A stretch of DNA of 64,000 nucleotides from Mesorhabditis belari (GCA_958450365.1 CAUEEP010000729.1:702001-766000), one strand, 5' to 3'. Shown: positions 11,701 to 22,436, counted from the stretch's first letter. A program made the numbers and translations. The notes: generated by a model not told the origin, from the sequence alone.

Positions 11701-14700
11701 CAGGCCAGGTCCAGATCCAGATCCAGATCCAGAACCAGGTCCAGATCCAGATCCAGATCTAGATCAGATCAAAACCTGGATAACTGGCTTTTGAGCCAGG
11801 CTCTTATACTTCTGATTTAAAATCATTTAACCCAAAAATGTTTTTAGGCTTTCACTCGAAAACCCGAAAAATCGGAATGACTCGTTTACCGGATGATATG
11901 TGGAAATTGGATTTCGGGAAAAATTGGAAACGCTTTGAGACATTTCTCGTCGAATATTCGGCTGTCTTGGGACGATGTCCGAGATTGAGGAAAAGGGTAC
12001 GTTGAGAAGAACGAGCTTTGTTTTGTTTTGTTTCTTAAAAGTAGCTTTGAAAGCTCTGTTTTCTTTGTAGCTCTTAGAAAAGAGCTATTGTACTTTTGTT
12101 TATCATCTATGATAGCAAATAGTGATTTTGAACTCACTTCAACACTACACTTCATTGTCCTCACGACAATGAAGTGTAGGTTTATAGTTTCAGTTTGAAA
12201 AGACAATCGAATACGGTAGTTTTATGAATCAGAGTACGGTATTTATTGGTTGATTGATTGGTTACGATATTAAAAAAGTGATTAGAGATTTGTTCTTTAG
12301 AAAATTGAATGAGAATAGTATTTGAAAGCTTTGTTCAGATTATTTATGTTCGAAGTATGGGACATCCGATTGGACGATGCATTTTCTCGTACGAATATGT
12401 TGAAGATGGACCAAAGCCAACGATCAATACGGTAATTTTATATGAAATAAAAAATAGATTTCACCTTTGAAATGCTTTTCAGGAATTTCTTGAGAAGAAA
12501 TCCCGACAAGAGACGATTCGAGTGGAACGGCAGAAACAAAATCGTAAATTTTTTTTATATCTCTAATAGAATTATTAAGATTTTTAAGCAGAAAAGATTA
12601 GTTTTAAGTTATTAAATAAAAATGAGAGTCTCTTTCTTTCTTTCTTGTCTTTCTTTCTTTCTTTCTTTCATCCTTGTCTTTCCTATTTCTTCTCGGGAAA
12701 AGAAGGCGCTCAGAAAGGTCAGTGATAAAGAATCTGCCTAGTAAGACAGATGGTCGAGGGCAAGAAGTCAAGTTCAATTTTCATTAGCTCAAAATCTTTA
12801 TCATTCATTTTTTTTTACTTTATATTAACTATTATAATAATAACTGAATTGAATCTCGTTGAATTTCGAGCATTCATTTGGTAGAAAATTTCAAAATTTT
12901 CAAGCTTTCATTCAACTCGAAATCAAATTTTCTATTTTCTAGTAAATCCTTTTCAATATTTGTAAACAAAAGAGGTTCACAGGTTCACGCTTGCCTCGCT
13001 TTTTCTCAAAAGATTTTGAAGAGGTTGATGAAGTGATTGATGAAGATGGATTTCTTCGAGAGGAAATTGTTGAAGTGATTTATCGAAAAGGTTATCATTT
13101 CATCCTCAAGCTTTTAGGATTTAACCGCACTTGACGAGATTCCGATTGATGGAACGCCGGGCACGAGTTTTGGATTAATTGGAGAAGATGAGGTGAGCGA
13201 GAAAGGGTTTTGTACTTTATCCTTGAAAACACACGCTTTCTGGCGCACTAGATTCGACTGGATTCGAGTAAAGTTTCATTTTTCAGCTTCGTCTTTCCAC
13301 CGATCATCTTGAGCATTATTTTCTCGAAGATGAGAGTCTTGAGCAGCCAAATATTCCCGAGATTTCTGTTTATGGCCCAGAGGAACCACTAAGCAATCAT
13401 GAGGTGAGGAAAGGGATTTAAATCTTCAAATGTGGCACTTGTGGACATTGGCTAACATTGTCGACAAGTAATTCCTTTTTCTATAGGCCCTTACGATAGA
13501 AATATCTTACGTTAAGGTAGAAATATTTAATCGTCAATCTTTTTCTAGTTTTTCGCTGCTGTTCGCGTGAGTCAAGTCGGTGATATTTGCGTTCGTTTAA
13601 ACGATCCGACAGCAATCTATCAAAAAGCGAATCTTCTTTCGTGGATGAACAATGAAACGAATTATTTGTGAGTTTTTGAGATGAGAAAATTATGAGAAAA
13701 AGCGAAACGTTTTTGTAGGGAATCGAATCGTTTAATCCAACAAACGAGACCCGAATGCCCACCACTTGTAGAGAATGAGGAGACTTTCGTTTTCTTTGTT
13801 GACAATCGATTTATTGATCGAAAATCGTTGTACAGAGATGCGCTCAGTCCGTGGACGGGCACAATGAAAGGTAAACGGTGATCGCCCTTTTGGCTAACTT
13901 TAAGTTCAAATTTCTTTGTGTTGAGCTATCGAATTTAAATGTTTTTGATAGCATTAAATGCGCGAAGTCTTTCTCTATCGATTGATATAAAAAACTATTG
14001 TGATTGGACAGCTGAACACCAAGAAATTTGAACTTAAAGTTAGATTGACAATAGCAAGAGGACCGGGGTACGGCAAATGCTCCACAATCTTTAAAGACCC
14101 GTTTGAAAGAAAAGCGAAGAGTTAGCCCGATGGCAGACTCGTTAGGAGCCTTGTCTCTTAGTCGGGAGCTCGAGGGTTCAATCCCGTCGGCTGGATTATC
14201 GGTTGTTTTTTTTTTCAGAAAAACCTAATGATAAAGAAAATTTAAATTAAACAGTCCAAGAAAAAGGTATTTTTGAATAGAAATTGGAATTTGAGATTTT
14301 TGAATAGAAATTACAATAGAATAATTACAATACAATAATTACAATACAATAATTAACGATTTCAGGTGAAAAGCTCGGATCGTCTTCAAATACGAAAAGT
14401 CAGAAATGGGGTTTGGAAAAGACGGGAAATGGGGAATTGATTTCTGTTGGGATACGGGTATTAGATTATTATTTATTATCATTATCATTATCATCTATCA
14501 TCAATCATAAAATATGAGAGAGAAAATGTTTCTTTATTTCTTCATTTCAGCAAGCTTTCGATCCGAAGATTCAATATGTTTTATTCGAGAATTACTGTGT
14601 TCATTTTCGTTTTCCTCGACTCCAGCGACGGGTTTGTTTGAATAAAGATTATCTTTTTTTATAAGATTTTCTTTTTTGACAAAGTGTTTCTTTTTTAGAT

Positions 14701-16690
14701 TTATCATATTCTAAATCAAATAACGAATCAAATTGTCGGGAATATTGTGATCGCATATGTTTACAACAATCATGGCCCAGCGCCGACGCTGAATTCGACG
14801 AAACTCGTCGAATTACAAGTAAAAGATCTCACATCTACACTTGCTAGAAGAGATTTCTAAAAATTATTGATAATCTTAAAGCTTTTTTCAGATCGAATCC
14901 TTTACCCAGAAGATGCCTCTTAACAAGCCGTACTCGGAAATGGTTCGTGAAAGTTTTTTATTTTATTTTATTGCCTATAAACGCACGCTATCTGGTGCAC
15001 AGCAATAGCATTCAATTGTTTTTATTTCATTGAATTCTATTTGTTTCATTGATTTCGAATTGATTCATTGATTTTGAATTGATTTCTATTTATTTTCAGA
15101 TCGATCTCGACAATCGTATCCCAGTTTTGGGGAATAGTTTTTGTTTTCGTGTTCGTGATACACGTCTCGTTTATGATCGACGACGAATACTCGATTTAGC
15201 CTTTAACGAAGCCGATTTGGTGTCAGTTTTTTTTTTTTTTTTTTTTTTGAATAATAATAATATTAGAAAGATATAATTATTTGCAATAAGAGATATTTGA
15301 AAAAAAAATTGAATCTAAATTGCTAGAAATCGGTACAAAAATGATCGACGACGATTGGAATCGAATTGGTTTTAAACGAGGGAATTTACTAGGGACTAGG
15401 GACTAGGGACTAGGGACTAGATCACTGTGGCTTTTCCAGATGAGATTAGAGCCTATCCGATGCTGTTTCTGAATTTGGTTTTACTTTTTTTGCAAAACCC
15501 ATCAAAAATCCGAGATATTTGTTAAATAAGTTTAACAAGAAAAGAAGCAAAATACCCATTTAACGCCATTTTAATGCCTATTTTATGGACACCTCTCGAC
15601 AGTCGTCGTGGTGTAATGGATAGTAGTCCGGTCTACAAAACTGATCAATGCTTTTTGCGGCTTGGGTTCGAATCCTTTAACTAACAAAGCTATGTATTTT
15701 TATTTTTTAAAAACAATTTTTTTTGATTTTAGACAAGCCTTTTATAGAAAACTACTATAAAACAAAGTTAATTCTTTATTTGGAAAGGCTACAATGACCT
15801 AATATCATTTCCTCATGACCTGGTAGCCTGATTTTTGGCTTGAATCTGGTCCAGAAGAATTACCGCAATTCCAAAGAGGCTTTAGGCACTAAATAAAATG
15901 CTAAAACGATTGCAGATCAGAGCTCGGCCTCCTGAATGACTCATTCCCACGTCTTCCTCCTTTAACAACGGAAATCGATTGCTTTGTGTGCTTCATTGAT
16001 GCGAAATCTTGCTCAATAATTGATCAACGACATTTAACCGTCGATGCGCTTTCTCCATGGAGTGAAGGGCAAAGAGGTAGGCACGATCGGCTATTTACTG
16101 TAAAGTGCAATGGTTTTGGATTTGGAATTAAACCAAAAAAGGCTGGATCAAAGCTAGATCGATGTTCTGATCGGAACAAGGTCCAGACTTAGACTTACAG
16201 TAATCTCAGAACCCAAACAGCCCAAACAAGGTGAGTAGAAAGTATAGAGCCTGATCATTTCCATTAGAACAAACTTAAAGCTTATCAAAGTCAGGCGTTG
16301 ACTTAGAAATCAAGTTAAACCAATTCTGATCTGACTTTTAGACCTAGCATAAGTCAATACTATCTATTATCTAGTCAATAGCTCTATTATCTATTATCTA
16401 GTATATCAATATGAGTAATTATTGGCTTATTTTAAGATTTCAGTAGTCAGTGTCTGCTAGAAAGCTTTTTCTAAAGTTTCTTTCGAATTTCAGGTGATGA
16501 GGTGTTCATTCGTCCAAAAATCAAGCGCTATCTGCTATTTCGGAATAAGAACAAGCTGTGTCCAAAGTAAGTATTTTGATTTTAACGGTTTTTGAGCGTA
16601 CAGTAAGAAAGAAGGAAAAGATAGACGAAAAAAAAAAGACCGACGAAAAAAAAAGACCGACGAAAAAAAAGAGGGAAAAAAAAAAGAGGG

Positions 16691-16756
<66 letters not shown>

Positions 16757-19700
16757 GAAAAAAAAAAAAGACAGACGAAAAAAAAGACAGACGAAAAAAA
16801 AAGACAGACGAAAAAAAAGACAGACGAAAAAAAAAGACAGACGAAAGACAGGGGGTAGGCTAATTTTCGCCATTTTATTTGCGCAACAGGGTCATTTGCG
16901 CAACTTTTCATTTGATAGCCGATGAAAGCTTGAAACGGTTGATTATTTGCGTCATTTCTTCGTAAAGTCTGACCGCAGTATGCGATGGATGCAGATTCTT
17001 GGGTCCCTTCTAAAAAAAGTCTGAGATAAAAGATTAGAAAGCTTTCTAGCAAACCTTCAACGCTTTAGAAAGCGCACCGCTCTGCTTTCGCGCTAGTGCC
17101 TTAAAAACGTCAAAAAAAGTTGCACAAATGACCCTGTTGCGCAAATAAAATGGCGGAAATTAGCCTACCCCAAAGACAGACGACGGTCGTTTTTTGGCGT
17201 ACAGTCGCGTAGTCGTTTCCTTTTTTATTAATAATTTTGTTCTGTTTCCAAACTGTTTTTGTTCTATTTTCAGACTGTTTTTGTTCTATTTCCAGACTCG
17301 AGTTATTGCCTGGTAGTCTATCCAATGCTTTGAGTCAAAATGAGATTCCTTGTGAGTATTCGTTGATCGTTTACACAGCAACACTTCCCAGATGTCAGCG
17401 ATTGAAGAAAAGGGTTTGTATTTGAAAAAAAAGTAGTAGTACGATTATAGGATTTTATTGTCTAGATTTTGTAGTGTACTGTCGTAAAGTAGGATTTTGT
17501 TGAATATTAGTAGAATATAGTGCTTTTAATAGCCTTGAATGATCGATTTATTTTACAGATTTACTATGTGATGTGCGGTCGATGCATTGTTGGAAATGTG
17601 ATCATTTTTTACACTTACGATTTGAATGGTCCTTTACCAACGGAGGTTGGGTTTTCTTTTTCGGAATCTTTTAACGCCGTTTTTTTAGATCTCTCATGGT
17701 AATTGCAAGATCTCAACACTTGACTCAAATCGGCCTTTCAAGGTAGTTTATTTATTTATTCAATCAATTGAGGTTTTTTTTCAATTTTAGTTTGACGATT
17801 CTCTTCACTCTCTTCATTCACTTACCAAACAGCCACAAGCAGTAAAAATTTTAAAAAAAAATCATTTTAAAATGTGATTTTTCTAGAAAATTAACGATTT
17901 TCGCGATCTCCGCATTGATGTTTGCGCTTTTCTCAAGGTTTGCTTTAAAAGGTTTTAAAGAATATCCCTAAATTAATATGTATCAAGGTTTGCTTTAAAA
18001 ATAGATCGATTTTTTTTTTGGCAGAATAATAAAGTTTTTTTCAATCCTTCAATCACTTTAATAATTCAATTTTTCGATTATTTCTTCTGAAATACTTTTT
18101 TTTTTACTTAAAAATATCCCTAAATAATATGTTCTTTTTATGTACTTTCTTCTTAAAACTGTAAACGCACCCTTTCCTGGTGCACTGATTCAATGAGAAT
18201 GTAAAGTTGGATAACTTTGAAATGTTTTCAGGCTTCACGAAGAGGCGAGCTCGACAGTGGAGTGGAGTGGGCTGTGGAGAAAAGAAGGAAAAGAGATAGG
18301 TTTGGAAAATGTTTTGATTTTTGAGCGGAGAGTTCGCGTTTATTCCTAAAAAATTGACAGCTATTTTATTTAAATTCCTTTTTTAGAACTGCATACACTA
18401 GAATTGTTAAGATTAGGATTTTTGAGTTTCAGCAAATCGTTTTTTTACCTTTTTTGCTGATGTACTCCGGCTCCCTCTCCATTGGGGGGTAGTCAAAACA
18501 GCGCCATAATAGAAAACGTTCAAAACAGCGCCGTCAAATTTCTCAAAATCCAAAAAACCAAGCCGGTTCAAGTTTTATATCAAAAAATTCCTTGTGTTCT
18601 TGGCTAAATGATGGTTGAACAGTTTTTAAAAAAAAGTTAATATTTCATAGATAAAAAGGGCACTCAAAATGGATCTCTAAAGATATTCAGTTAACCAACT
18701 GAGTATCACTCGGCACACATTTTCAGTGCTCTTTTTATCTATGAAATATTAACTTTTTTTTAAAAAACTGTTTCACCCATCGTGTAGCCAAGAACGCAAG
18801 GAATTTTTTGATATAAAAGCTTGAACCGGCTTGGTTGTTTTTTGGATTTTGAGAAATTTGACGGCGCTGTTTTGAACGTTTTCGATTATGGCGCTGTTTT
18901 GACTACCCCCCTCTCCGTTGTAACAAAGTCTTCGCCGTGACTTCAACGGCTCCTCAACTCCATGCTTGAAAACATTTAAAGCAAAAGAGTTTCGAGCGGA
19001 CGGGAATCGAACCCATCACCCTTTTGGTACCAGTTTTGGCGCGGGACGCTAACCACTCGGCCACACCCACCTTTCGAAAAGCCCCCAAAAAAACAGTGTA
19101 TGACGGGGAGTGATCGCAAAAAAAGATGATTTAACGGTTTTTTTAACTTTTAAAAAGTAAATGATGAAATTTTCTAATTTTTGAGGCGGCATCAGTATAA
19201 TTTTATCAATTTAACAAAAAAGCGCATCCAAAAATTCGATTTGGGCAGAGAAAACCACGTTTGACCGACGGACACATCTTTATATCAAAAAACATAGGAA
19301 AATTCAAAGCCGAACTTAATTCCACCATCATTTTCTCGGTCGTTTCTTGGCCGATTGCTCTGAAATTTTGTCTACAAGCTGAAAATGTCGTTTTCTATCT
19401 GTAGACAAAGTTTCAGAGGAATCGGCTGAGAAACGGCTGAGAAAACGAAGGTGGAATTAGGGTCGGCTTGGATTTTCCGCATATCTAATAGATAAAGTTG
19501 ATTTAAAAATTCAGAATGGATCAATTAAAGCAGAAAAGTGTCGAGGAGATTCAAGAGGCATCAACCGCACAGGTAGCTTTTTGATTTTTCCGTTCTACAC
19601 CTATTGACAATCAGAGCGATCAAAAGAAATAAGCTTTTTTATGTACTGGATTTCAATTTTTAAAGTTTAAACGAAACCCTTTTCTACATGAGGATTCATT

Positions 19701-21165
19701 TCTACAAAATGATTCATTTAAACTTTAAATTGAATCGATATCGTTTATCCTTTAGCCCCAATCATTGCCCGTTCGACAAGTGGCAAACGAAGTACAAAAG
19801 AAAATTGACGCAATTATCGATTTCACCGCCTATCAATTCGATTCACGATCAGAGAATGAGGTTTGAATGTTCTTGTTCAATATTGTCTTTATTCCTTAAA
19901 CAAAATCCTTTCTAGTGCAATAGTTTGGGGTGCGACGCGCTTTAAACTTATCCACGAGGATGATTCTGCTTAAGGAATGACCGAATAGCATAAAAGGTTA
20001 AAAAGGGTTTCCCCAAAAGCGCTTTTGGTTTTAAATCCTGTTCAATACGGTTCCAATACGGTTCCAATTTTGATCTGATACGGTTCCAACAATACAACGT
20101 AACAAGAACACGTAGTATCCAACAATAGATTAATACTCTTGAGAAGAGTACGGATCGGATTGATACTACGTCGATGGTGACACAAATGTTAGTAAAACCA
20201 GTCTCTCTACAATGTTAAGCCAGTTATCTAAACAGGATTTAAAACCTGAAGGGTAGCATAAAGCAAAGTGAATTTATAACGTTACTGTTTATTAGTACAG
20301 AACCGAAATGCAACAATACCGATTACAAAAACAGCATGCGCATCAAAAATGAAAAAACAAAGTCCCCCAAGAGCAAAGCCTTCCGCAAAAGCCCGCAGAC
20401 CCAAAAAAAAAAAATAATTTCGGGAAGGGAGAAAAAGGACGAAAAATGCGACGCGAATAATTGCAAAATAGCAACGTAAATAGGAAGGAAACGGACGCGA
20501 CTCAATCAATTTCTCATTTTAAAGAAAAATCGAGTGCACTAGAGAGGATGCGTTTAACAGCACAAAGCATAAAAGAACGTTTCGAGCACAAATGAAAAGC
20601 CAAAAACGAATTTTAGGTTTTGGACGCTCTCTGGCAAGTGTTATTGTTTAAGAATGAGGATCGCCTTTTGCACAATATTAAAGAGGAATATGGGATCGAA
20701 TTTGTGGCAAACGAGCAGGCGAACGAGGTTTTAATGGCCGATGTGCAAGAAGGACAAAATGAGGTAATCTTTTTGTGTACTTTGTTGTGCACGAAATTCT
20801 CTAAACGCATCCTTCCCGAGAGCATTGAAATCCCCAGGGTTTCTCGTGAGAAAAAGCGAACGAAAGAAATTCGATGCGATAGAGGGGATGTGTTAACTAC
20901 AGTAACCCTATAGTATTACAGACTACAGTAACCCTATAGTACTACAGACTACAGTAACCCTATAGTATTACAGACTACAGTAACCCTATAGTACTACAGA
21001 CTACAGTAATCCTACAGATCTACAGACTACAGTAGACCTACAGACTACAGTAATCCTACAGTACTACAGACTACAGTAATCCTCCAGCTCTACAAAATTT
21101 TCCAGATTCTCACCAGTCCACAGAGCGTAAAATTTCAAGAACCACATCCAAAAGATCAAAAATAA
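5703..21165 (+). CDS. Large four-repeat protein of unknown function (43 exons)
   Basis: Not recognised. Exons: 5703-5795, 5840-5935, 6026-6095, 6140-6225, 6305-6394, 6706-6816, 7015-7095, 7144-7277, 7595-7703, 7779-7839, 7929-7992, 8780-8873, 8975-9100, 9145-9294, 9596-9695, 10028-10116, 10737-10858, 10972-11114, 11848-11996, 12339-12431, 12483-12543, 12983-13074, 13118-13192, 13287-13403, 13549-13667, 13719-13870, 14366-14457, 14551-14631, 14699-14818, 14892-14942, 15100-15221, 15916-16076, 16494-16566, 17296-17413, 17559-17645, 17689-17742, 17791-17841, 17887-17937, 18232-18299, 19515-19572, 19756-19860, 20617-20763, 21106-21165. They sum to 4176 nt (1391 residues) with no frame break. Residues 1-100 are basic, with an AT-hook-like RKGRPPRR and GKRKRRTR, suggesting a nuclear protein. 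Residues 210-1194 hold four repeats: a glycine/arginine module, a module ending DALSPW, and a module with RLKKR-IYY and GPxPT. The C-terminal 200 residues are charged and probably helical. An in-frame ATG at 5670 is an alternative start. The 5305-base region to the first DALSPW is least constrained. Poly(A) signal at 21270. Confidence 0.8.
7441..7552. mobile_element. Short palindromic intronic element (GTACTTTG family)
   Basis: The 5' end GATGTACTTTG and 3' end CACAAAGTACA are inverted copies. In between are AATTCAGTGCAC and AAAGGGTGTGTTTA, which recur at many other places in this window. It lies in an intron of the four-repeat gene. No coding capacity. Confidence 0.55.
8155..8415. repeat. 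Degenerate TAGCCTGGCC-type low-complexity tract
   Basis: Irregular recurrence of CTGGCCTAGCTT-like words inside the 788-bp intron between exons 11 and 12 of the four-repeat gene. Confidence 0.5.
9363..9517. mobile_element. Short palindromic intronic element (GTACTTTG family)
   Basis: Begins TTGTACTTTGTGCTTG and ends GAGCACAAAATACATC, with GTAAA/TTTAC inner arms and the ends pairing as an inverted repeat. It occupies most of one intron of the four-repeat gene. Confidence 0.6.
9741..9995. repeat. Imperfect inverted repeat carrying GTACAGTCG(C/T)GTAGTC
   Basis: GCGTACAGTCGTGTAGTCT near 9765 is mirrored by GACTACGCGACTGTAC near 9945, with weaker pairing outside (AGAATGGCACTC with GGGCGTTCTATT). 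It lies in the intron before exon 16 of the four-repeat gene. Confidence 0.5.
10112..10345. repeat. Minisatellite, 18-24 bp unit ATTACGGTAGGGAATAGTGCTGA
   Basis: About ten tandem copies with unit-length variation (TGATTACGG versus TGAGATTACGG), starting within the donor region of exon 16 of the four-repeat gene. Confidence 0.85.
10545..10709. mobile_element. Short palindromic intronic element (GTACTTTG family)
   Basis: Left arm has TAAACGCACCCTTTCTGGCGCAC. The right arm has GAATTCAATGCGTGAGAAAGG then GTGTGTTTAAA and GAGCACAACGTACATC. It ends just before exon 17 of the four-repeat gene. Confidence 0.55.
10737..13403 (+). repeat. Protein repeat copy 2 of the large unknown gene
   Basis: About residues 519-802. 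Module C is FVENELITMDDGSRCIRAHT. A phase-2 intron leads into module A (LPPLVTACTAFVFFVDVDNI, DDLMPWTTNG). After a phase-1 intron comes module B (FLVEYSAVLGRCPRLRKR, phase-0 intron, IIYVRSMGHPIGRC, YEYVEDGPKPTIN). A long acidic linker of four exons follows (EEVDEVIDEDGF, LEHYFLEDESLE). Confidence 0.75.
11198..11838. mobile_element. Inverted-repeat element, about 640 bp
   Basis: The outer arms (TTTTGGGTTAAATGATTTTA with its complement) and the adjacent AAGAGCCTGGCTCAAAA and CCAGTTATCCAGGTTTTGAT segments pair end to end. GGATCT hexamer arrays (11275-11398 and 11700-11765) form the inner arms, and a third inner palindrome centres on AAGGCGGCT. It lies between exons 18 and 19 of the four-repeat gene. 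No open frame resembles a transposase. Confidence 0.7.
13892..14046. repeat. Inverted repeat, about 150 bp, in intron
   Basis: GGCTAACTTTAAGTTCAAAT followed by TTCTTTGTGTTGAGCT pairs with AGCTGAACACCAAGAAA and TTTGAACTTAAAGTTAGA. It is followed by a tRNA-like sequence in the same intron. Confidence 0.7.
14123..14194 (+). repeat. tRNA-like sequence (pol III box A/B)
   Basis: TAGCCCGATGGCAG at the left, box B GGTTCAATCCC, and a TCGGCTG end that partly pairs with the start. The loop reads TTAGTCGG and lacks the invariant U33, so this is not a normal tRNA. It is clearly related to the copy at 44012-44075, which makes a tRNA-derived repeat likely. Confidence 0.5.
15602..15678 (+). repeat. tRNA-like sequence (pol III box A/B)
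   Basis: Box A TGGTGTAATGG and a perfect box B GGTTCGAATCC are properly spaced, but the anticodon region is too long and the acceptor ends do not pair. Likely a tRNA pseudogene or tRNA-derived repeat inside an intron of the four-repeat gene. Confidence 0.5.
16617..16855. repeat. Poly(A) tract with GACAGACGAAAAAAA minisatellite
   Basis: An A-rich expansion of about 60 bases is flanked by tandem GACCGACGAAAAAAA and GACAGACGAAAAAAA units. The overlapping open frames of Lys or Phe runs here are artefacts of composition. Confidence 0.85.
16852..17171. mobile_element. MITE with 8-bp target duplication AAAGACAG
   Basis: The ends GGGGTAGGCTAATTTTCGCC and GGCGGAAATTAGCCTACCCC are inverted repeats, with further pairing of TTTATTTGCGCAACAGGGTC inside. 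AAAGACAG stands directly on both sides. Because the surrounding minisatellite also contains this word, part of the match could be local repetition. Inserted in the intron between exons 33 and 34 of the four-repeat gene. Confidence 0.7.
18485..18910. mobile_element. MULE-like MITE, 426 bp, long terminal inverted repeats
   Basis: GGGGGTAGTCAAAACAGCGC at the left is mirrored by GCGCTGTTTTGACTACCCCC at the right. The inverted arms continue for roughly 190 bases each. The flanks are CTCTCCATTG and CTCTCCGTTG, a 10-bp duplication with one mismatch. Long arms plus a 9-10 bp duplication fit the Mutator superfamily. It lies in the intron between exons 39 and 40 of the four-repeat gene. Confidence 0.75.
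18994..19071 (-). repeat. tRNA-like sequence with long variable region
   Basis: On the minus strand box A TGGCCGAGTGG and box B GGTTCGATTCC are intact, as in Ser/Leu-type tRNAs, with a GGTACC-containing extra region. The acceptor ends do not pair, so it is probably a pseudogene. Confidence 0.5.
19297..19478. mobile_element. Inverted-repeat element, about 180 bp
   Basis: GGAAAATTCAAAGCCGA pairs with TCGGCTTGGATTTTCC at the ends. CTCTGAAATTTTGTCTAC pairs with GTAGACAAAGTTTCAGAG near the centre. Confidence 0.65.
20898..21090. repeat. Minisatellite, about 26-bp unit CAGACTACAGTAACCCTATAGTA
   Basis: Seven or so tandem units, the later ones shortened, just before the last exon of the four-repeat gene. 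Confidence 0.8.
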
Positions 21166-21269
21166 TATACCTTTTTGTTTTCTTATTTGTTTTTTATTTG
21201 TTTCTTATTTGTTTCTTATTTGTTTTCTTTTTTTCCATTTCCTATTAAATTTGAATTGAATTTGTTCTG

Positions 21270-21275
21270 AATAAA
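21270..21275 (+). terminator. Poly(A) signal of the four-repeat gene
   Basis: AATAAA about 105 bases after the stop codon. Confidence 0.6.
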
Positions 21276-21720
21276 GATTAAATATTGTAAAATTGACTAA
21301 TTTTTACGTTTAATGAACCAAAGTGCTTCAGAAGTTTTCTGAAAATAAAGCAATTAAAATCTTCTAAAACCTATCTCGACTATCGTAGAGTCTTCTCTCC
21401 AAATTTTCACCCAAACAATCCACTTTTCTTCGGAATTCTCTGTGCTTTCACAAAGGATATCGAAAGATATGAAAAGTGGGGTTGAATAAAATACACAAGG
21501 TTACGGTAGTCGAGAAAATAGTACACATTTTAGAAAACGCTTTTTGTGCAAAGATATTTACGGGAGGCGAGGCTCTATCTATAAACTCGTCTTAGCATCT
21601 TCAAATTTTTTTTTTTTGCTCAAAAGCTTATCTGGAGTGCACACAACATTTTGATGTAATCGGATTTTTGAGCTATCGTCATCACAATTTTACGGTACGG
21701 CGTACTCCTGGTGAAGTGTT

Positions 21721-22338
21721 CGGAGTGGGACAAATGCGACCTTTTTTTTTTTGCGCACCCCGGACATTTGCGCACATTTTTTTCCGCACCCAGCCCATTA
21801 GCGCACCTTTTTTCGCGTTTTAAAGCTCTAAGCTCTTAAAAAAGCATTAAAAAGCTAATATTGACCAATTTCTATTCCAAATGTTGTTTTTCTAGGTAAT
21901 TTTAGGGCGTAGAATCGAAACTTTTGACATATCAGAGCTTGTGGAAACAAACGGACGGAGTTATACAAAGAGAAAAAATAGACAATTTTCTGTAATTTGA
22001 TCGAGCCGTTTTTTCTTTCAAATTGGTTACCTTCGAGGCACGTGGCTCCTGGGCTATCGCCTGATTCTCCTACGGCTGAGGTGAGTTTCGTTACTGAGCT
22101 AGAAGCCACGTGCTTCCACACGCTCTGATATGTCAAAATTTGAATTTGACACCCTCAAATTACCTAGAAAAACAAAATTTGGAATAGAAATTGGTTAAGC
22201 TATTAGCTTTTTAGAGCTTTTTTTAGAGCTTAGAGCTTTAAAACGCGAAAAAAGGTGCGCTAATGGGCAAGGTGCGGAAAAAAAGGTACGCAAATGTCCG
22301 GGTGCGCAAAAAAAAAAGGTCGCATTTGTCCCACTCCC
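21721..22338. mobile_element. MITE with 8-bp target duplication GAAGTGTT, 618 bp
   Basis: The ends CGGAGTGGGACAAATGCGAC and GTCGCATTTGTCCCACTCCC pair. The element has long inner arms with TTTTTGCGCACC and GGTGCGCAAAAA, and a core with AGCTTTTTAGAGC words. GAAGTGTT is repeated exactly on both sides (21713-21720, 22339-22346). The same family occurs at 55712-56086 and 56163-56407. It has no coding capacity and lies in the interval between the four-repeat gene and the macrodomain gene. Confidence 0.85.
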
Positions 22339-22436
22339 GAAGTGTTAGTCCTCAATCAAGCGAAATAAAGATATTCAGTTAAAAAATTTCTATATATACC
22401 CCTGAACTTTTTCAACAAATTCTTTATTTTTGGAGA

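Larger units (their letters stand above)
13549..14942 (+). repeat. Protein repeat copy 3 of the large unknown gene
   Basis: About residues 803-1007, the most compact copy with linker. Module C is RVSQVGDICVRLNDPTAIYQ. A phase-2 intron leads into module A (RPECPPLVENEETFVFFVDN, YRDALSPWTGTMKG). After a phase-1 intron comes module B (FENYCVHFRFPRLQRR, phase-0 intron, IYHILNQITNQIVGNIVIAY, NNHGPAPTLN). Confidence 0.75.
15100..17645 (+). repeat. Protein repeat copy 4 of the large unknown gene
   Basis: About residues 1008-1194. Module C is PVLGNSFCFRVRDTRLVYDR. A phase-2 intron leads into module A (LVSELGLLN, LPPLTTEIDCFVCFIDA, TVDALSPWS). After a phase-1 intron comes module B in three exons (SLIVYTATLPRCQRLKKR, phase-0 intron, IYYVMCGRCIVGNVIIFYTY, NGPLPTE). 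LVSELGLLN here matches LVHEMGWVN of copy 1. Confidence 0.75.

Noticed and set aside
16535..17052. Poly-Lys and poly-Phe open frames
   Set aside because: Composition artefact of an A/T homopolymer and the GACAGACGAAAAAAA array.
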